A DNA stretch of 64,000 bases, from assembly GCF_937859915.1 (NCBI RefSeq), contig NZ_CALMAW010000029.1, positions 30,606 through 94,605 on the forward strand, given 5' to 3'. Positions 47,970 through 56,803 of the stretch are shown here, piece by piece (position 1 is the stretch's first letter; the number at the start of each line of letters is the position of its first letter). Origin of the DNA: an uncultured Sphingomonas sp. GTDB lineage: Bacteria > Pseudomonadota > Alphaproteobacteria > Sphingomonadales > Sphingomonadaceae. A program made the position numbers and the translations under genes. The notes below the pieces were generated by a model that did not search any database, had not been told where the DNA came from, and worked only from the letters and a program-made list of their open reading frames with translations.

Positions 47970-48979
47970 ACACCCTCCGCCTGCTCGCCGCGCTGCTGCT
48001 CGCGACGCCCGCCACCGCCGCCACCTTCGAGCTCAAGCCGACCCCGCAGACCGTCGCCTGGGGTCATTATGACGCCAGCTCCAAGCCGGTGCTGACGATC
48101 CAGTCGGGCGACACGGTGGTGATCCACACGCTGCTCACCAACAGCCCGACCGGGCTCGAAAAAGCCGGCGTCGCGCCCGGGGATGTCGAACCTGCGCTCC
48201 GCGCCGTGTTCGACGGCGTGCCGCAGTCCGAGCGCGGTCCGGGCGGCCACATCCTGACCGGGCCGATCGCGATCGCCGGCGCGGAGCCCGGCGACACGCT
48301 CGAGGTGCGCATCCTCAAGATCGATCTCGCCATCCCCTATGCCTATAACGCCTTCCGCTACGGCGCGGGCTTCCTCACCGACGACTTCCCCTATGCGCGG
48401 ATGAAGATCGTGCCGCTCGACGCCAAACATATGCTCGGCCGCTTCGCGCCGGGAATCGACGTGCCGCTCCATCCCTTCTTCGGCAGCATGGGCGATGCGC
48501 CGCCGCCGAGCTTCGGCCGCTACGATTCCGCGCCGCCGACGATCAACGGCGGCAATATGGACGACAAGGCGCTGGTCGCGGGGACGACGCTGTTCCTGCC
48601 GGTCCACGCCGCGGGCGCGCTGTTCCAGGTCGGCGACGGCCATGCCGCGCAGGGCAATGGCGAGGTCGACATCACCGCACTCGAGACGTCGCTGGTCGGC
48701 AGCTTCCAGTTCGTGCTGCACAAGGGGGTGAAGGCGCCCTATCCGCGCGCCGAGACGCCGACATCCTATATCGCGATGGGCTTCGACGACGACCTGTCCA
48801 ACGCGACGCGCAAGGCGCTGCGCAATATGATCGACTTCCTGGTGACCGAGAAGGGGATGGCCCGCGACGACGCCTATATGCTGGTCAGCGTCGCCGGCGA
48901 TGTCGAGGTGACCGAATTGGTCGATCGCAACAAGGGGGTGCATGTCGTGCTGCGCAAGGCGCTGTTCGCCGGAAAGTGA
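47966..48979 (+). CDS. acetamidase/formamidase family protein
   Basis: 337 residues. A signal peptide (MNTLRLLAALLLATPATA) suggests a periplasmic protein. The core has TVAWGHYDASSKPVLTIQSGDTVVIHT, GPGGHILTGPIAIAGAEPGDTLEVRI, the conserved GSMGDAPP and NGGNMDDK motifs and AMGFDDDLSNATRKALRNMIDFL, all typical of the acetamidase/formamidase family, which hydrolyses small amides to ammonia and acid with a metal. It is translationally coupled (ATGA) to the peptidase upstream, so an amide product of peptide degradation is a possible substrate, but that is inference. Confidence 0.9.
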   Translation: MNTLRLLAALLLATPATAATFELKPTPQTVAWGHYDASSKPVLTIQSGDTVVIHTLLTNSPTGLEKAGVAPGDVEPALRAVFDGVPQSERGPGGHILTGPIAIAGAEPGDTLEVRILKIDLAIPYAYNAFRYGAGFLTDDFPYARMKIVPLDAKHMLGRFAPGIDVPLHPFFGSMGDAPPPSFGRYDSAPPTINGGNMDDKALVAGTTLFLPVHAAGALFQVGDGHAAQGNGEVDITALETSLVGSFQFVLHKGVKAPYPRAETPTSYIAMGFDDDLSNATRKALRNMIDFLVTEKGMARDDAYMLVSVAGDVEVTELVDRNKGVHVVLRKALFAGK

Positions 48980-49022
48980 GCGTTGACCGATCGGTCCCAG
49001 CGGTGGCATGGGGCATCGCAGC

Positions 49023-49062
49023 GCGGGTATAGCTCAATGGTAGAGCACTAGCCTTCCAAGCT
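49023..49062 (+). pseudogene. 5' half of tRNA-Gly (anticodon TCC), interrupted in the anticodon arm
   Basis: GCGGGTATAGCTCAATGGTA followed by GAGCACTAGCCTTCCAAGCT is the start of a bacterial tRNA-Gly(TCC): acceptor strand GCGGGTA, D-arm, and anticodon loop CTTCCAA after CTAGC. The 3' strand of the anticodon stem matches for GCT only; then the sequence becomes unrelated (CATGTATTTGG). No T-arm or acceptor 3' strand exists in the rest of the window. It is best read as the left attachment junction of an integrated element. Confidence 0.8.
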
Positions 49063-49165
49063 CATGTATTTGGCAGTTTTCTGCGGGTTTCGGTTGTAAA
49101 CTGCAGAAAAATTGGCGACGCGAAATCAACGACTTAGCAAAAGCGCTGTAAACCGATTTTGGAAC

Positions 49166-50800
49166 TCATCGGTCGATGCTCGGAGCGTATCGTGCGCGCT
49201 TGGCTAAGGTTGGTTCGGTCTGCTCGTGGTCCAAACTGGCAGCGTGCAGGCCGAGCACGAAGCAAGCACCAGCCGAGCCTTCCTGGAGCTCGATAGAGCT
49301 CTCAATGGATGCGAGCAGCGAGCGCACGATCGGCAATCCGAGATCAGTGCCGCCGATTGCGCGACGGCTGGTGAAGAACGGTTCGAAGATGCGTTTCCGA
49401 TCGGCGGTCGGGATGCCGGGGCCATCATCAGCGACATCGAGTGTGATGCCTTCCCCTCCCGATCGGGCATGCAGGCTGACCCGCGTGGTCCCAGCTTGTC
49501 TGCTGTTATCGACCAGAGGATGACCGCGGTCTCAAGCACAGCCGGGGAAACTGCAGCGACCAACGCGCCGTCGACTTCGACCGATACGAAGAAACGGTCG
49601 GCACGATAGGCATCGGCCGCGCGACAAAGGATCGGCCCCAGCTCGGTCGCACTCTTCTCCCCGCGCCCGGCCATGTCTGCCCGGGCCAGTTCCAGCAAAC
49701 GCGTGACGAGCAACGCCAGGCGGTTAGCGTCAGCAGCTACGTTGGCGAGGAAGCGACGGCGATCCGTCTCGTCCATGCTGTCGCCGTGATCGTCGAGGAT
49801 CTTGATCCCACCACGGATGCCAGCGAGTGGCGTCTTGAACTCGTGGCTAACGGCGTGGGCGAAGTCGCGCAGGTAGAGCGAGCGACGCGCGATCGCTTCG
49901 GCCATGCGCGCGAAATCAGCATAGAGCGCCTGGATCTCGACCGCCTCCGTGGCCGGAGACTCTGGATCTTCACCGGCCCCCAGCGCGACGCGACTGGTCG
50001 CCTCGCTCAACGCCTTGATCGGCCGCGCGATGCCGCGTGAGAGCAGCCCGCTCAGCACCACCAGCGTGCCGAAGATCAGCGCGATGCCGAGCGGGATCTT
50101 GCCACGATCCTCATAAAGTCCTCGGAATAAGGCGCGTGGTGAGCGAGACAGCAGAAGGACGCCCACCACATGCCCGTCGACATTTACTGGCCGTGCGTGA
50201 TGGATGCGCAGGTCCGATGCGCGGCTTAGCCATTCCAGCGCGTAGCGTTGGCGATACGCGCACGGTATCGGGGAGGCCGTGAAGGGCGCTCGCGACCTCG
50301 GGCAGCTCGTAATAGCTCGCACCGGCGTGCGGACTGCTCAGAATGCGCCCCTGCTCGTCGAGCAGCAGGATCGAGGCCAGCGTCGTTCTCGCCGTGGCGC
50401 TGAGTGTCTGAGCAAGGCGACCGGCGGCGATGAGCGCATCTGGTGCCAATACGCTGCCGGATGGCACAGGATCGGGGCGCTCCGACAGCACTGGCGTGGC
50501 GCGCAGGTCGATGGTCGAGAGCGTGCCGCCTGCCACGCCCTCCGGATCGGCTGGCTGCTCCTCGGTCTCCTGCGCTTCCCTGGCGCCCGGCTAGTCGACA
50601 GCTGCGACGGCCGCCATGGCGGCGCCCTGTGCGACCAGCTCGGCCTCGGTCTGGCGGACAAGCGTGTTCTCGTAGACGCGCAGGAACAGCGCGCCAAAGC
50701 CGGGCAGCGCTGCCACGGCAAGGAAGGTGAGCAACAGGATCGAGCGGAGCTTGAGCCGCGGCCAATGCCGCTGGATCGGCGCCTTCAGCGTTTCGATCAT
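49166..50800 (-). pseudogene. sensor histidine kinase, inactivated by one stop and two frameshifts
   Basis: The full product would be about 540 residues: N-terminal membrane helix (RSILLLTFLAVAALPGFGALFL), a periplasmic sensor, a second helix (PLGIALIFGTLVVLSG), HAMP, the H-box FAHAVSHEFKTPLAGIRGG, and the ATPase domain with DNSRQAG, DDGPGIP and RKRIFEPFFTSRR. Three lesions break it: an in-frame TAG at 50591-50593, a frameshift near 50245-50262 (after LPDTVR) and a one-base loss near 49516 (between AVIL and LVDNSRQ). The G2 box also reads GGTDLGL instead of GGTGLGL. It overlaps the response regulator gene by 4 bases. It resembles CreC-type kinases. Confidence 0.8.
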
Positions 50801-51510
50801 GTCTCCCAGGCGCCGATGCGATAGCCGATGCCGGGTCGGGTTTCGATCAGGTCCTTGGCGCCGAGCCCGGCGAACTTGGCACGCAGATTACGGATGTGGC
50901 TGTCAATCGTCCGGTCGGTGAGCGCGAAGCCGGGGCCACGCAGCCGGGCGACGATCGCGTCGCGCCTGAACACCTTGGAGGGCATCGTTGCCAGGGTGCG
51001 CAGGATGCCGAACTCAGTGACAGTCAGCGTCACGATCACACCCGGCCACTGCGCCTGCCAGCCCTCGGGATCGAGCGTCAGACGGCCGTGCTTCAGGGTC
51101 GTTGCCGCTCGCTCGACCTCTGGTGGGCGCCCGCTCACCCGACGCAGGATCGCCATCACGCGCGCCACCACCTCCCGTGGGCTGAATGGCTTGGTGACGT
51201 AGTCGTCGGCGCCGAGTTCGATGCCGAGGATCCGGTCGATCTCGTCGTCGCGGGACGAGAGGAAGAGGATCGGCGGATCGCCCTTGCCGCGAAGGCGTCG
51301 ACAGACCTCGATCCCGTCCATCCGCGGCATGTTGATGTCGAGTATTATCAGGTCCGGACGATGCGCTTGAGCTTGCGCCAGCGCTGCTTCACCATCCTCC
51401 GCCTCAAGCGTGTCGAGCCCCGCCTCGGTGAGCGCGAAGACGAGAAGCTGGCGGATATGCGGATCGTCATCGACGACCAGGATGGTACGAGGCATGGGGC
51501 ACAGGATCAT
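50797..51510 (-). CDS. OmpR/PhoB family response regulator
   Basis: 237 residues. The receiver domain begins MPRTILVVDDDPHIRQLL, with the phosphoacceptor Asp in DLIILDINMPRMDG, the Thr/Ser switch in LFLSSRDDE and the Lys in DDYVTKPFSP. The C-terminal winged helix has VTLTVTEFGILRTLA, RTIDSHIRNLRAKF and a GIGYRIG wing. The first ATG (51510) overlaps the upstream DUF4173 stop as ATGA, and the stop overlaps the kinase start the same way, so this is a coupled three-gene cassette; a second ATG is at 51495. The regulator is intact while its kinase is broken, so its phosphorylation source is unclear. Confidence 0.9.
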   Translation of the reverse strand: MILCPMPRTILVVDDDPHIRQLLVFALTEAGLDTLEAEDGEAALAQAQAHRPDLIILDINMPRMDGIEVCRRLRGKGDPPILFLSSRDDEIDRILGIELGADDYVTKPFSPREVVARVMAILRRVSGRPPEVERAATTLKHGRLTLDPEGWQAQWPGVIVTLTVTEFGILRTLATMPSKVFRRDAIVARLRGPGFALTDRTIDSHIRNLRAKFAGLGAKDLIETRPGIGYRIGAWET

Positions 51511-53072
51511 GGCTTCGCCGCCTTGGTCAATGGGGCGGGTGCCGGCGGCGCGGCGAGCGTGATGCTGCCATCACAGGACCAGGTTGCAAGGTCGGCCGGT
51601 TTGCGCGCAGGCCGAGTAGCTCGCGGCCCGAGAGCCGCTTCGGCCTGCTCGAGCCGACGAGCGCCGCGCCACGTCCAGCTGCGCCAATCGGATTGCTGTT
51701 CGACGAGACCACCGTCCTCGTAGGACCAGCTGCCGGTCATCACATCCTCGCGCACTCGAACCACGGGACCCCTTACCGATTGCGGCAGCGGGTGGCGTTC
51801 CAGCTCCAGCAATGCGGGCAGCGACGAGGACCCGAGCCGGTCGAGATAGCAAAGGTCGAGCGCTGGCCCCCGACCAACGACCTCACGTGCATGCCGGACG
51901 TTCCAGACGGCCGCTACAGAGCCCCAGTCGACAACGGTTGAGACCGCCAACACGGCCGCCGCCGCAATAGCGTTGGTGTTGATCAGCCAGCGAGCGCTTC
52001 GACCCGCCAGCATCCGTCACAGGATCAACGCGAGGCCCAGGGCGACCAGCCCCATCCAGAGCAGCGCGGCGATGCGCAACAGCGTTAGCGAGAAGGCTTC
52101 GATGTAGTAGCAGGTACGCAGGATCGAGGATGCGACGAGTAGGATGTTTTGCCCGACCCACAGCGTCACCAATCGGCGGATCGCTGGGTTGACGGCGGTA
52201 GCCGAGCCCGGCTTCAGCGTCGCCAATACGAACACACCAGCGAGGATCGCGGTGACGATCAGCGGGTAGGCGCCCTGATGTGCGTAGTCCGCCATTGTGG
52301 TGCCAGAAGGTAGCCCCGCACCGCTCCACAGGAAGGCGATGTCGAGCTCGTTCTCGATCGCGAAGATGATGTTAAAGAGGCCAAGGGCGATCAGCACCGA
52401 GGCCATAGACGCGCCCGGCAATGTGATTTCGGCATCAGGCAATGCGGTGACGATGCGGGTAGGCCAGCGGCTCGGGCGAAGGGTCGGCCAGTAGAGCGCC
52501 ATCATCGCCATCCAGAAGACGACCTCACCTATGGACGGCGGGCAAATCGCTGCGAAGACGCTCGCGATGATAGGGTTGGCGCTGGCGAACAGCGCTACGA
52601 AAAGCGCGCCCATCGTGAGCGGTAGCGCCAGGATCGCGGCCACCGCGCGCGCCCTTATCCGCCCTCGATGGGGACGCAAGCGAAACAGGCGCAGTAGGTC
52701 GATCAGCGGCGTGATGGGACCCGTCACGCCATGCGCCAGGACGCGCACCAACCAACGCCAAGCGTCGTCGAAGCGCGCCACTCGGGGAAGCAGTGCAGCA
52801 ATTGAAATCGCTACCCAGAACAACATCCAGTCGATCAGTCCCGGAGCGTTTGCCGCGATCAGCGCGAAGGCGCCGGCCGCCCCTGCTGCGAGAAGCGCGG
52901 GACCGCGTCGGAGCGCGGGCCGGACAGCAATCATCACGATCGTCCACGCCAGCATTAAGCCACCCAGCCAGGACCCTACCTCGCCGCGAAACAAAGCGTC
53001 CGCCGCCGCGATAAGCGGCAGGACGACCACTATCTTGGCGAGGAACAAATAGCGTACGTTACGACGTTGCAT
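51507..53072 (-). pseudogene. DUF4173 membrane protein split by an in-frame TGA
   Basis: The 351-residue first part has eight to nine hydrophobic segments and the DUF4173 signature region AIENELDIAFLWSGAGLPSGTTMADYAHQGAYPLIVTAILAG, then ends GLALIL followed by TGA at 52017-52019. Reading on in the same frame gives R-MLAGRSARWLINTNAIAAAAVLAVSTVVDWGSVAAVWNVRHAREV for another 169 residues, the natural end of such proteins. TGG (Trp) to TGA explains the break by one base. The gene heads the cassette with the response regulator and kinase. Family function is unknown. Confidence 0.75.
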
Positions 53073-53345
53073 GGTCTCCCGATCAGCGAGAGACAGGCTG
53101 CCGCCATGTCATGCAGCGGCTGTGCCGATGGCCAAGGAGACAAAGTGCAGATCGCGTGCAGGAGGCGATGTCGCGCACTGCCACGCGTTCCTCGATTCCC
53201 CCGCCGAGCCCTCGATGCGCCTACGGCGGACGGCGGAGACCACGATCGGCGTCTGCCGCCGTGACACGGTATTTCGGGCGAAGCACGATCTCAAGAAAAT
53301 GTGTCAGGGAAAGGCCTAAACCGTCAGACAATGACGCTTTCCACC

Positions 53346-53370
53346 GTGTCAGGAAGGACACCGCTGACAC
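53346..53370. repeat. GTGTCAG / CTGACAC inverted repeat
   Basis: 7-bp perfect arms with an 11-base spacer. Another TGTGTCAG lies about 45 bases to the left in direct orientation. Could be an operator or the remnant of a mobile element end. Confidence 0.4.
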
Positions 53371-53395
53371 AGGTTCGGAATTAGGCGCAATACCG

Positions 53396-53418
53396 CTAAT
53401 CTGGGGCAACCAGATTAG
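53396..53418. repeat. perfect 9-bp hairpin with GGCAA loop
   Basis: CTAATCTGG and CCAGATTAG around a 5-base loop. It is not followed by a T tract on either strand, so a plain terminator is unlikely; a structured RNA or protein-binding site is possible. Confidence 0.5.
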
Positions 53419-53728
53419 CTTGCGGATTTCGCTTGTCGTGGCTGCCGAGGCAGCCACTTCTCGTGTCATCACCGTTTCCGGTGCGATCACGCGAAGCGTC
53501 CCTGACATGTTTTGTCGTGCTTCGCCCGGGTCCTCCCATGCGGCCGAGGCCACATCTCCGGAAGGCGCATAAACACCGACAACGCGGATGCCGCGGCAGC
53601 GGCACGGCGTATCGATTTACAGGGAAGATAGCTCGCGATTGCGAAGCCTGAGGCGATAAGAAAAGCCGCGGACGGCCTCCGTCGACACGATGGCCGTGTA
53701 GGCGAAATCCTCATGCGGAGGCGTTCCC

Positions 53729-54259
53729 ATGCCCGTTCGTCCAAGCGATCTCGTATCCCGCGTATCCATCCTGATGTGCCAGCCGATTATGGCTGCGATC
53801 GCATCGGAAAACACCGTCTCGCTGAAGCCTATCGGTGGACTCCCAGCGCCATGTTTTCAACTGCCGGATCTCCACACGATCATCGCCGCGACGCCCGTCA
53901 ATGCGATCGACATTTTTCGTGCCGAAGCGATCGTGACCGCCGTCAAGAACGGCGTCGACGTCGCGTTGATCAGGCACGGGATGTGGCCTGAAACGATCGA
54001 TGAGGTAAGCGTCGACGTGGTCCTAGGACGCAGCTGCCCGGTCTTTATGTTGTGGCACCTGTTCCCGTATCTGACCCCTAACGGGGGCTACTGGTTGGTG
54101 CCACCCAAGATCGGTGCCGGACCCTCGGTCATGGTGGACGAGCAAGGCCTCTCTCCGTCTGCAATACCGCCCTATCACGATGCCGACGAACGAGCTGCCG
54201 GCGTCGGACGCGCTGCTCGAGAAACCGTGCTCGCCGTGCGCCGACTGCGGCGCTCGTAG
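53729..54259 (+). CDS. hypothetical protein
   Basis: 176 residues, not recognised. A clear GCGGAGG site 7 bases before the ATG supports it as a real gene, and base composition by codon position is protein-like up to about residue 150. Visible features: IDIFRAEAIVTAVKNGVDVALIRHGMWPETIDEVSVDVVLGRSCPVFMLWHLFPYLTPNGGYWLVPP, a mix of strands and one helix without membrane segments or signal peptide. The last 25 residues are Arg-rich and may be disordered. First of four rightward unrecognised genes in the island. Confidence 0.5.
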   Translation: MPVRPSDLVSRVSILMCQPIMAAIASENTVSLKPIGGLPAPCFQLPDLHTIIAATPVNAIDIFRAEAIVTAVKNGVDVALIRHGMWPETIDEVSVDVVLGRSCPVFMLWHLFPYLTPNGGYWLVPPKIGAGPSVMVDEQGLSPSAIPPYHDADERAAGVGRAARETVLAVRRLRRS

Positions 54260-54443
54260 GGCAATCGCAACGACAACGATCGCCTCGCGACATACCTGCT
54301 CGCGAGGCGCCGTTGACGACGGAGACCGGCCAAGCGCCGACCTATTCGGAAGAGGATGACTGGGAAGATTTGGAGGCGAAGGTGCTTCGCCCGAGATGAG
54401 AAAATCGAAGGTGAGGCTGACCCCCTAAACGAAGGACAGCATC

Positions 54444-54881
54444 ATGAAGACCTTTACGAACAAGCGCGCGGTGGCGTCCGCGTTTGAGCATCTGATCACG
54501 ACGGCCAACTTCTCGGCCAAGCCTGATCGGATCCTGATCCAGGCATGCACCGGGAAGGCCGGAGACGCGGTCGAATTCGACGACGAAGATGGCCTCGACA
54601 AGCTGCACGTCATGATCGATGACGCCGGCCGGATCACCGTCGATGTCGGCATCGCCACACACTGGACGACCCAGTGGCAGGGCACGTTCCGGCCCGCCCG
54701 AACAGCGTCGGGACTACTTGTGCTGACCGGCCGGCAGCGTGGCAGGCCGGCATACGTTTGCGTCGAAGATGGGCGCCTGCATATTGACCGCGACACGCCC
54801 TTCCTCTCGCTCGCCGACGAGGCCGCGGCAGTCGCGGAATGCGCTTCCGAACTGGCCGCGTACTCCGTGGGAGGCCGCTGA
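54444..54881 (+). CDS. hypothetical protein
   Basis: 145 residues, not recognised. GAAGGAC lies 7 bases before the ATG. The N-terminal half contains KRAVASAFEHLITTANFSAKPDRILIQACTG; the C-terminal half is beta-rich with a tryptophan pair (HWTTQWQGTFRPA) and an acidic end. No Cys/His cluster, signal or membrane segment. The next gene starts one base after this stop, so the two are an operon. Island cargo of unknown role. Confidence 0.65.
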   Translation: MKTFTNKRAVASAFEHLITTANFSAKPDRILIQACTGKAGDAVEFDDEDGLDKLHVMIDDAGRITVDVGIATHWTTQWQGTFRPARTASGLLVLTGRQRGRPAYVCVEDGRLHIDRDTPFLSLADEAAAVAECASELAAYSVGGR

Positions 54882-54882
54882 A

Positions 54883-55557
54883 ATGGTCAAGCGTATGTCG
54901 TCTCTCGGTGCCTCGCCGGTCAGCCCTGCATGGTCGGACGCCGCCGTCATCAACGCCGACAAACCCTTCGACGAACGCAACCCTCACACCTGGCTGCGTT
55001 TGCGCGGGACACCGACCGGAACGGCGGGCCTTCGGGTGCTTCATGGGACGCTACGCCTTAAACTCGGCGACCGTCCGCAACGCCTCAGCGTCGAGGAGTT
55101 CTGTCGTCGTAAATGCAGGCCGGTGGACAGTCCGGATCCGTTGGCGACGACCGCGCTGCGTGCGGAGGTGCTCGTCCCAGCCGGCGTCGATGACGCCTAT
55201 GCCGACCTCGCCTTGCTACCTCGGCTTATCGACCATTCGTTCGCCCGCGAGGCTAGCGGCGCGACCGCGATTCTATGCTACTGCACGATCACCGACCCCG
55301 GCGTCCGGCATCTCCACCAGCAATGGAGTACTGGCCGGCAAATGGTTGCCGACCTGGTAGCCCGCTTCAGCGTGCCGATGCTGCTGGTCCAGCATTCGCC
55401 CGAGCGGAGCGGGTCAGGCAACGCCCCGCATCTTCATATAATGGGAGCCGTCAGGAAGCTGTCGTCGCGAGGCTTTGGCGTCCAAGTCTCAAGCCTAGTG
55501 GGTGACAAGGCGCGCGACGTGTTCGTGGCAGCTTGGCGAGACCATACTCAGGTTTGA
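54883..55557 (+). CDS. hypothetical protein with a relaxase-like HxH motif
   Basis: 224 residues. The start is the ATG one base after the upstream stop; longer frames overlap that gene and are Arg-rich. The region LLVQHSPERSGSGNAPHLHIMGAVRKL resembles the second metal-binding motif of MobA/MobL-type relaxases (NPHAH in an H-hydrophobic-H context), but the N-terminal catalytic Tyr motif and the third motif are not visible, so a relaxase call is not justified. HLH could equally be part of another metal site. No membrane segment. Confidence 0.55.
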   Translation: MVKRMSSLGASPVSPAWSDAAVINADKPFDERNPHTWLRLRGTPTGTAGLRVLHGTLRLKLGDRPQRLSVEEFCRRKCRPVDSPDPLATTALRAEVLVPAGVDDAYADLALLPRLIDHSFAREASGATAILCYCTITDPGVRHLHQQWSTGRQMVADLVARFSVPMLLVQHSPERSGSGNAPHLHIMGAVRKLSSRGFGVQVSSLVGDKARDVFVAAWRDHTQV

Positions 55558-55706
55558 CGTAGATCCTGAGCGGCGCGACCACGACCATGCCGTGTCCCGC
55601 CGCCCGAGGCCGCGCCGCTGATAAGGAGGGAATTTGGGAAGGGTTGAATGAGGACCGGGAGCTTGAGGGAAATGTCCTTCAGCAAGGTCCGAAGGAGACC
55701 AACACC

Positions 55707-56180
55707 ATGATGACGACCCCGATCGATGAACTAATCATCGCCGCCTATATGCGGGCGCTGTCGATCGCTTTCGAAGGCGAGGCCGCGAGCAGCAACAGGA
55801 TCTTCACACAGGCTAGCATCGGCTTCGATCCCGTCGTCATAGGCGAGCGCTGCCGCCTGATCGACGCGGCCGCCGCCGAAGCCATCGTGGGGATCTTCGA
55901 TCCTAAGCGTATCCAAGACGGACCCGCCTTTGTTGGCATTTGCCTCCGTGACCGAGGTATGGTCCGGCTGGATACCGGACATCTGTGGATGTCCTCTGAC
56001 GAACGTGCGGTTCTGATCGCGTCCGATGGCTATCTGAAAGTTGAGAGCGGCCGATTCGTCCGCCATTCCGGCCGACCGACGCGGGATTTGACGCAAGGTA
56101 AGGCTCGAGCGCGCCGCAAGCTGGCTGAATTAGCGTCGGTTCGTTCGAGCGAAGGCGTCCTCGTAGTGTCGATGGGGTAG
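55707..56180 (+). CDS. hypothetical protein
   Basis: 157 residues with AAGGAGACC before an ATG-ATG start. Helical N-terminus (IDELIIAAYMRALSIAFEGEA), a middle part with IGERCRLIDAAAAEAIVGIFDPKRI and strands FVGICLRDRGMVRLD, ending with a basic helix (GKARARRKLAELASV). Not recognised; no motif suggests an enzyme. It is separated by 149 bases from the gene upstream and followed by a 224-base AT-richer gap (56181-56404) in which no gene is seen. Confidence 0.6.
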   Translation: MMTTPIDELIIAAYMRALSIAFEGEAASSNRIFTQASIGFDPVVIGERCRLIDAAAAEAIVGIFDPKRIQDGPAFVGICLRDRGMVRLDTGHLWMSSDERAVLIASDGYLKVESGRFVRHSGRPTRDLTQGKARARRKLAELASVRSSEGVLVVSMG

Positions 56181-56404
56181 GACCGCACGACATTAAGTTA
56201 ATATAGTCTATTTAGACCTATGTGCATATGTCAGTTATACATTGGCCAGCATTTCGACTGAGTGGCGACAGCATCTTAGTCACTAGCATGGACGGGCTCG
56301 GACGAACTGTTCTTGAGCCGGCAGATATTTCGTCGGCTTGATCTCATTAAGTCCGACCTCTTCGGTGCTAGATTGGCTGTCCCACTCATCGGAAGCACCA
56401 GTAA

Positions 56405-56803
56405 CTAGACTGGGAGATCCCCTTCAGGTGAGCCCGGCTCCGCCACGAATTTGCCGATTGCTTGCAAAAGCGCAACGAGGCGGCGATCGGCAACGTCGGT
56501 ACCGTTGCTGAGCGAAGCCGCGAGGCGCATAATCGCGCCCATCCGCTGTTCCGCATCGTCGGCTGCTTCCATAGCATCGTGATCGTCCGGCTGGATTTCG
56601 AGAAATTCGAATAGTCGATCAACCGGCTCTGTGCGCAGAGCGAGTCGGCGATGGGCGGCGAGGCTGACCACAGGCTGTGAAACCGCGGCCCCTTCGATTA
56701 TTTTGCTGTAACTTCCGTCGCTTATGCGCCGCGCAGCGATGGCGCGCGACAATCTCACAATCTCGCGTTCGCTCATTCGACTTTTGGCTTTCGGTCGGCT
56801 CAT
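56405..56803 (-). CDS. small HTH-type DNA-binding protein, putative repressor of the adjacent methyltransferase gene
   Basis: 132 residues. The N-terminal part, SRPKAKSRMSEREIVRLSRAIAARRI, is basic; SDGSYSKIIEGAAVSQPVVSLAAHRRLALRTEPVDRLFEFLEI looks like a Cro/XRE-type helix-turn-helix (recognition helix around SQPVVSLAAHRR). The C-terminal half is helical and acidic. It is divergent from the DNA methyltransferase gene with only 20 bases between the two start codons, the arrangement of controller proteins in restriction-modification and toxin-antitoxin loci. No ribosome site fits before this ATG; MSEREIV (ATG at 56776) is an alternative start. Autoregulation through the palindrome is inferred. 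Confidence 0.65.
   Translation of the reverse strand: MSRPKAKSRMSEREIVRLSRAIAARRISDGSYSKIIEGAAVSQPVVSLAAHRRLALRTEPVDRLFEFLEIQPDDHDAMEAADDAEQRMGAIMRLAASLSNGTDVADRRLVALLQAIGKFVAEPGSPEGDLPV

Larger units (their letters stand above)
53073..53728. other. 656-base stretch without a recognisable gene
   Basis: Frames are open on both strands for up to 150 codons, but none has a convincing ribosome site with protein-like composition or a known domain. The stretch contains an inverted repeat at 53346-53370, a perfect hairpin at 53396-53418 and several TGTCAG units (near 53301, 53347 and inverted at 53364). It may contain remnants of lost genes, a regulatory RNA or recombination sites. Confidence 0.4.

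Noticed and set aside
49023..49100. A complete tRNA-Gly gene
   Set aside because: The D-arm and anticodon loop are there, but no T-arm, acceptor 3' strand or CCA follows.
49500..50600. Treating the kinase breaks as programmed frameshifts
   Set aside because: There is no slippery heptamer at the sites, and a separate in-frame TAG is also present; decay or sequencing error explains them better.
53221..53553. A 110-codon leftward frame in the gene-free stretch, with GTLRVIAPETV resembling a LysR-type effector domain start
   Set aside because: The resemblance covers only about ten residues, there is no DNA-binding domain before it, and the frame crosses both inverted repeats.
54313..54399. 28-codon acidic mini-gene (TTG start) before the 145-residue hypothetical
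   Set aside because: Too short, with a TTG start and no clear ribosome site; nothing supports translation.
54883..55557. Calling this protein a MobA/MobL relaxase
   Set aside because: Only one HxH-like motif is present; the catalytic Tyr region and remaining motifs are absent.
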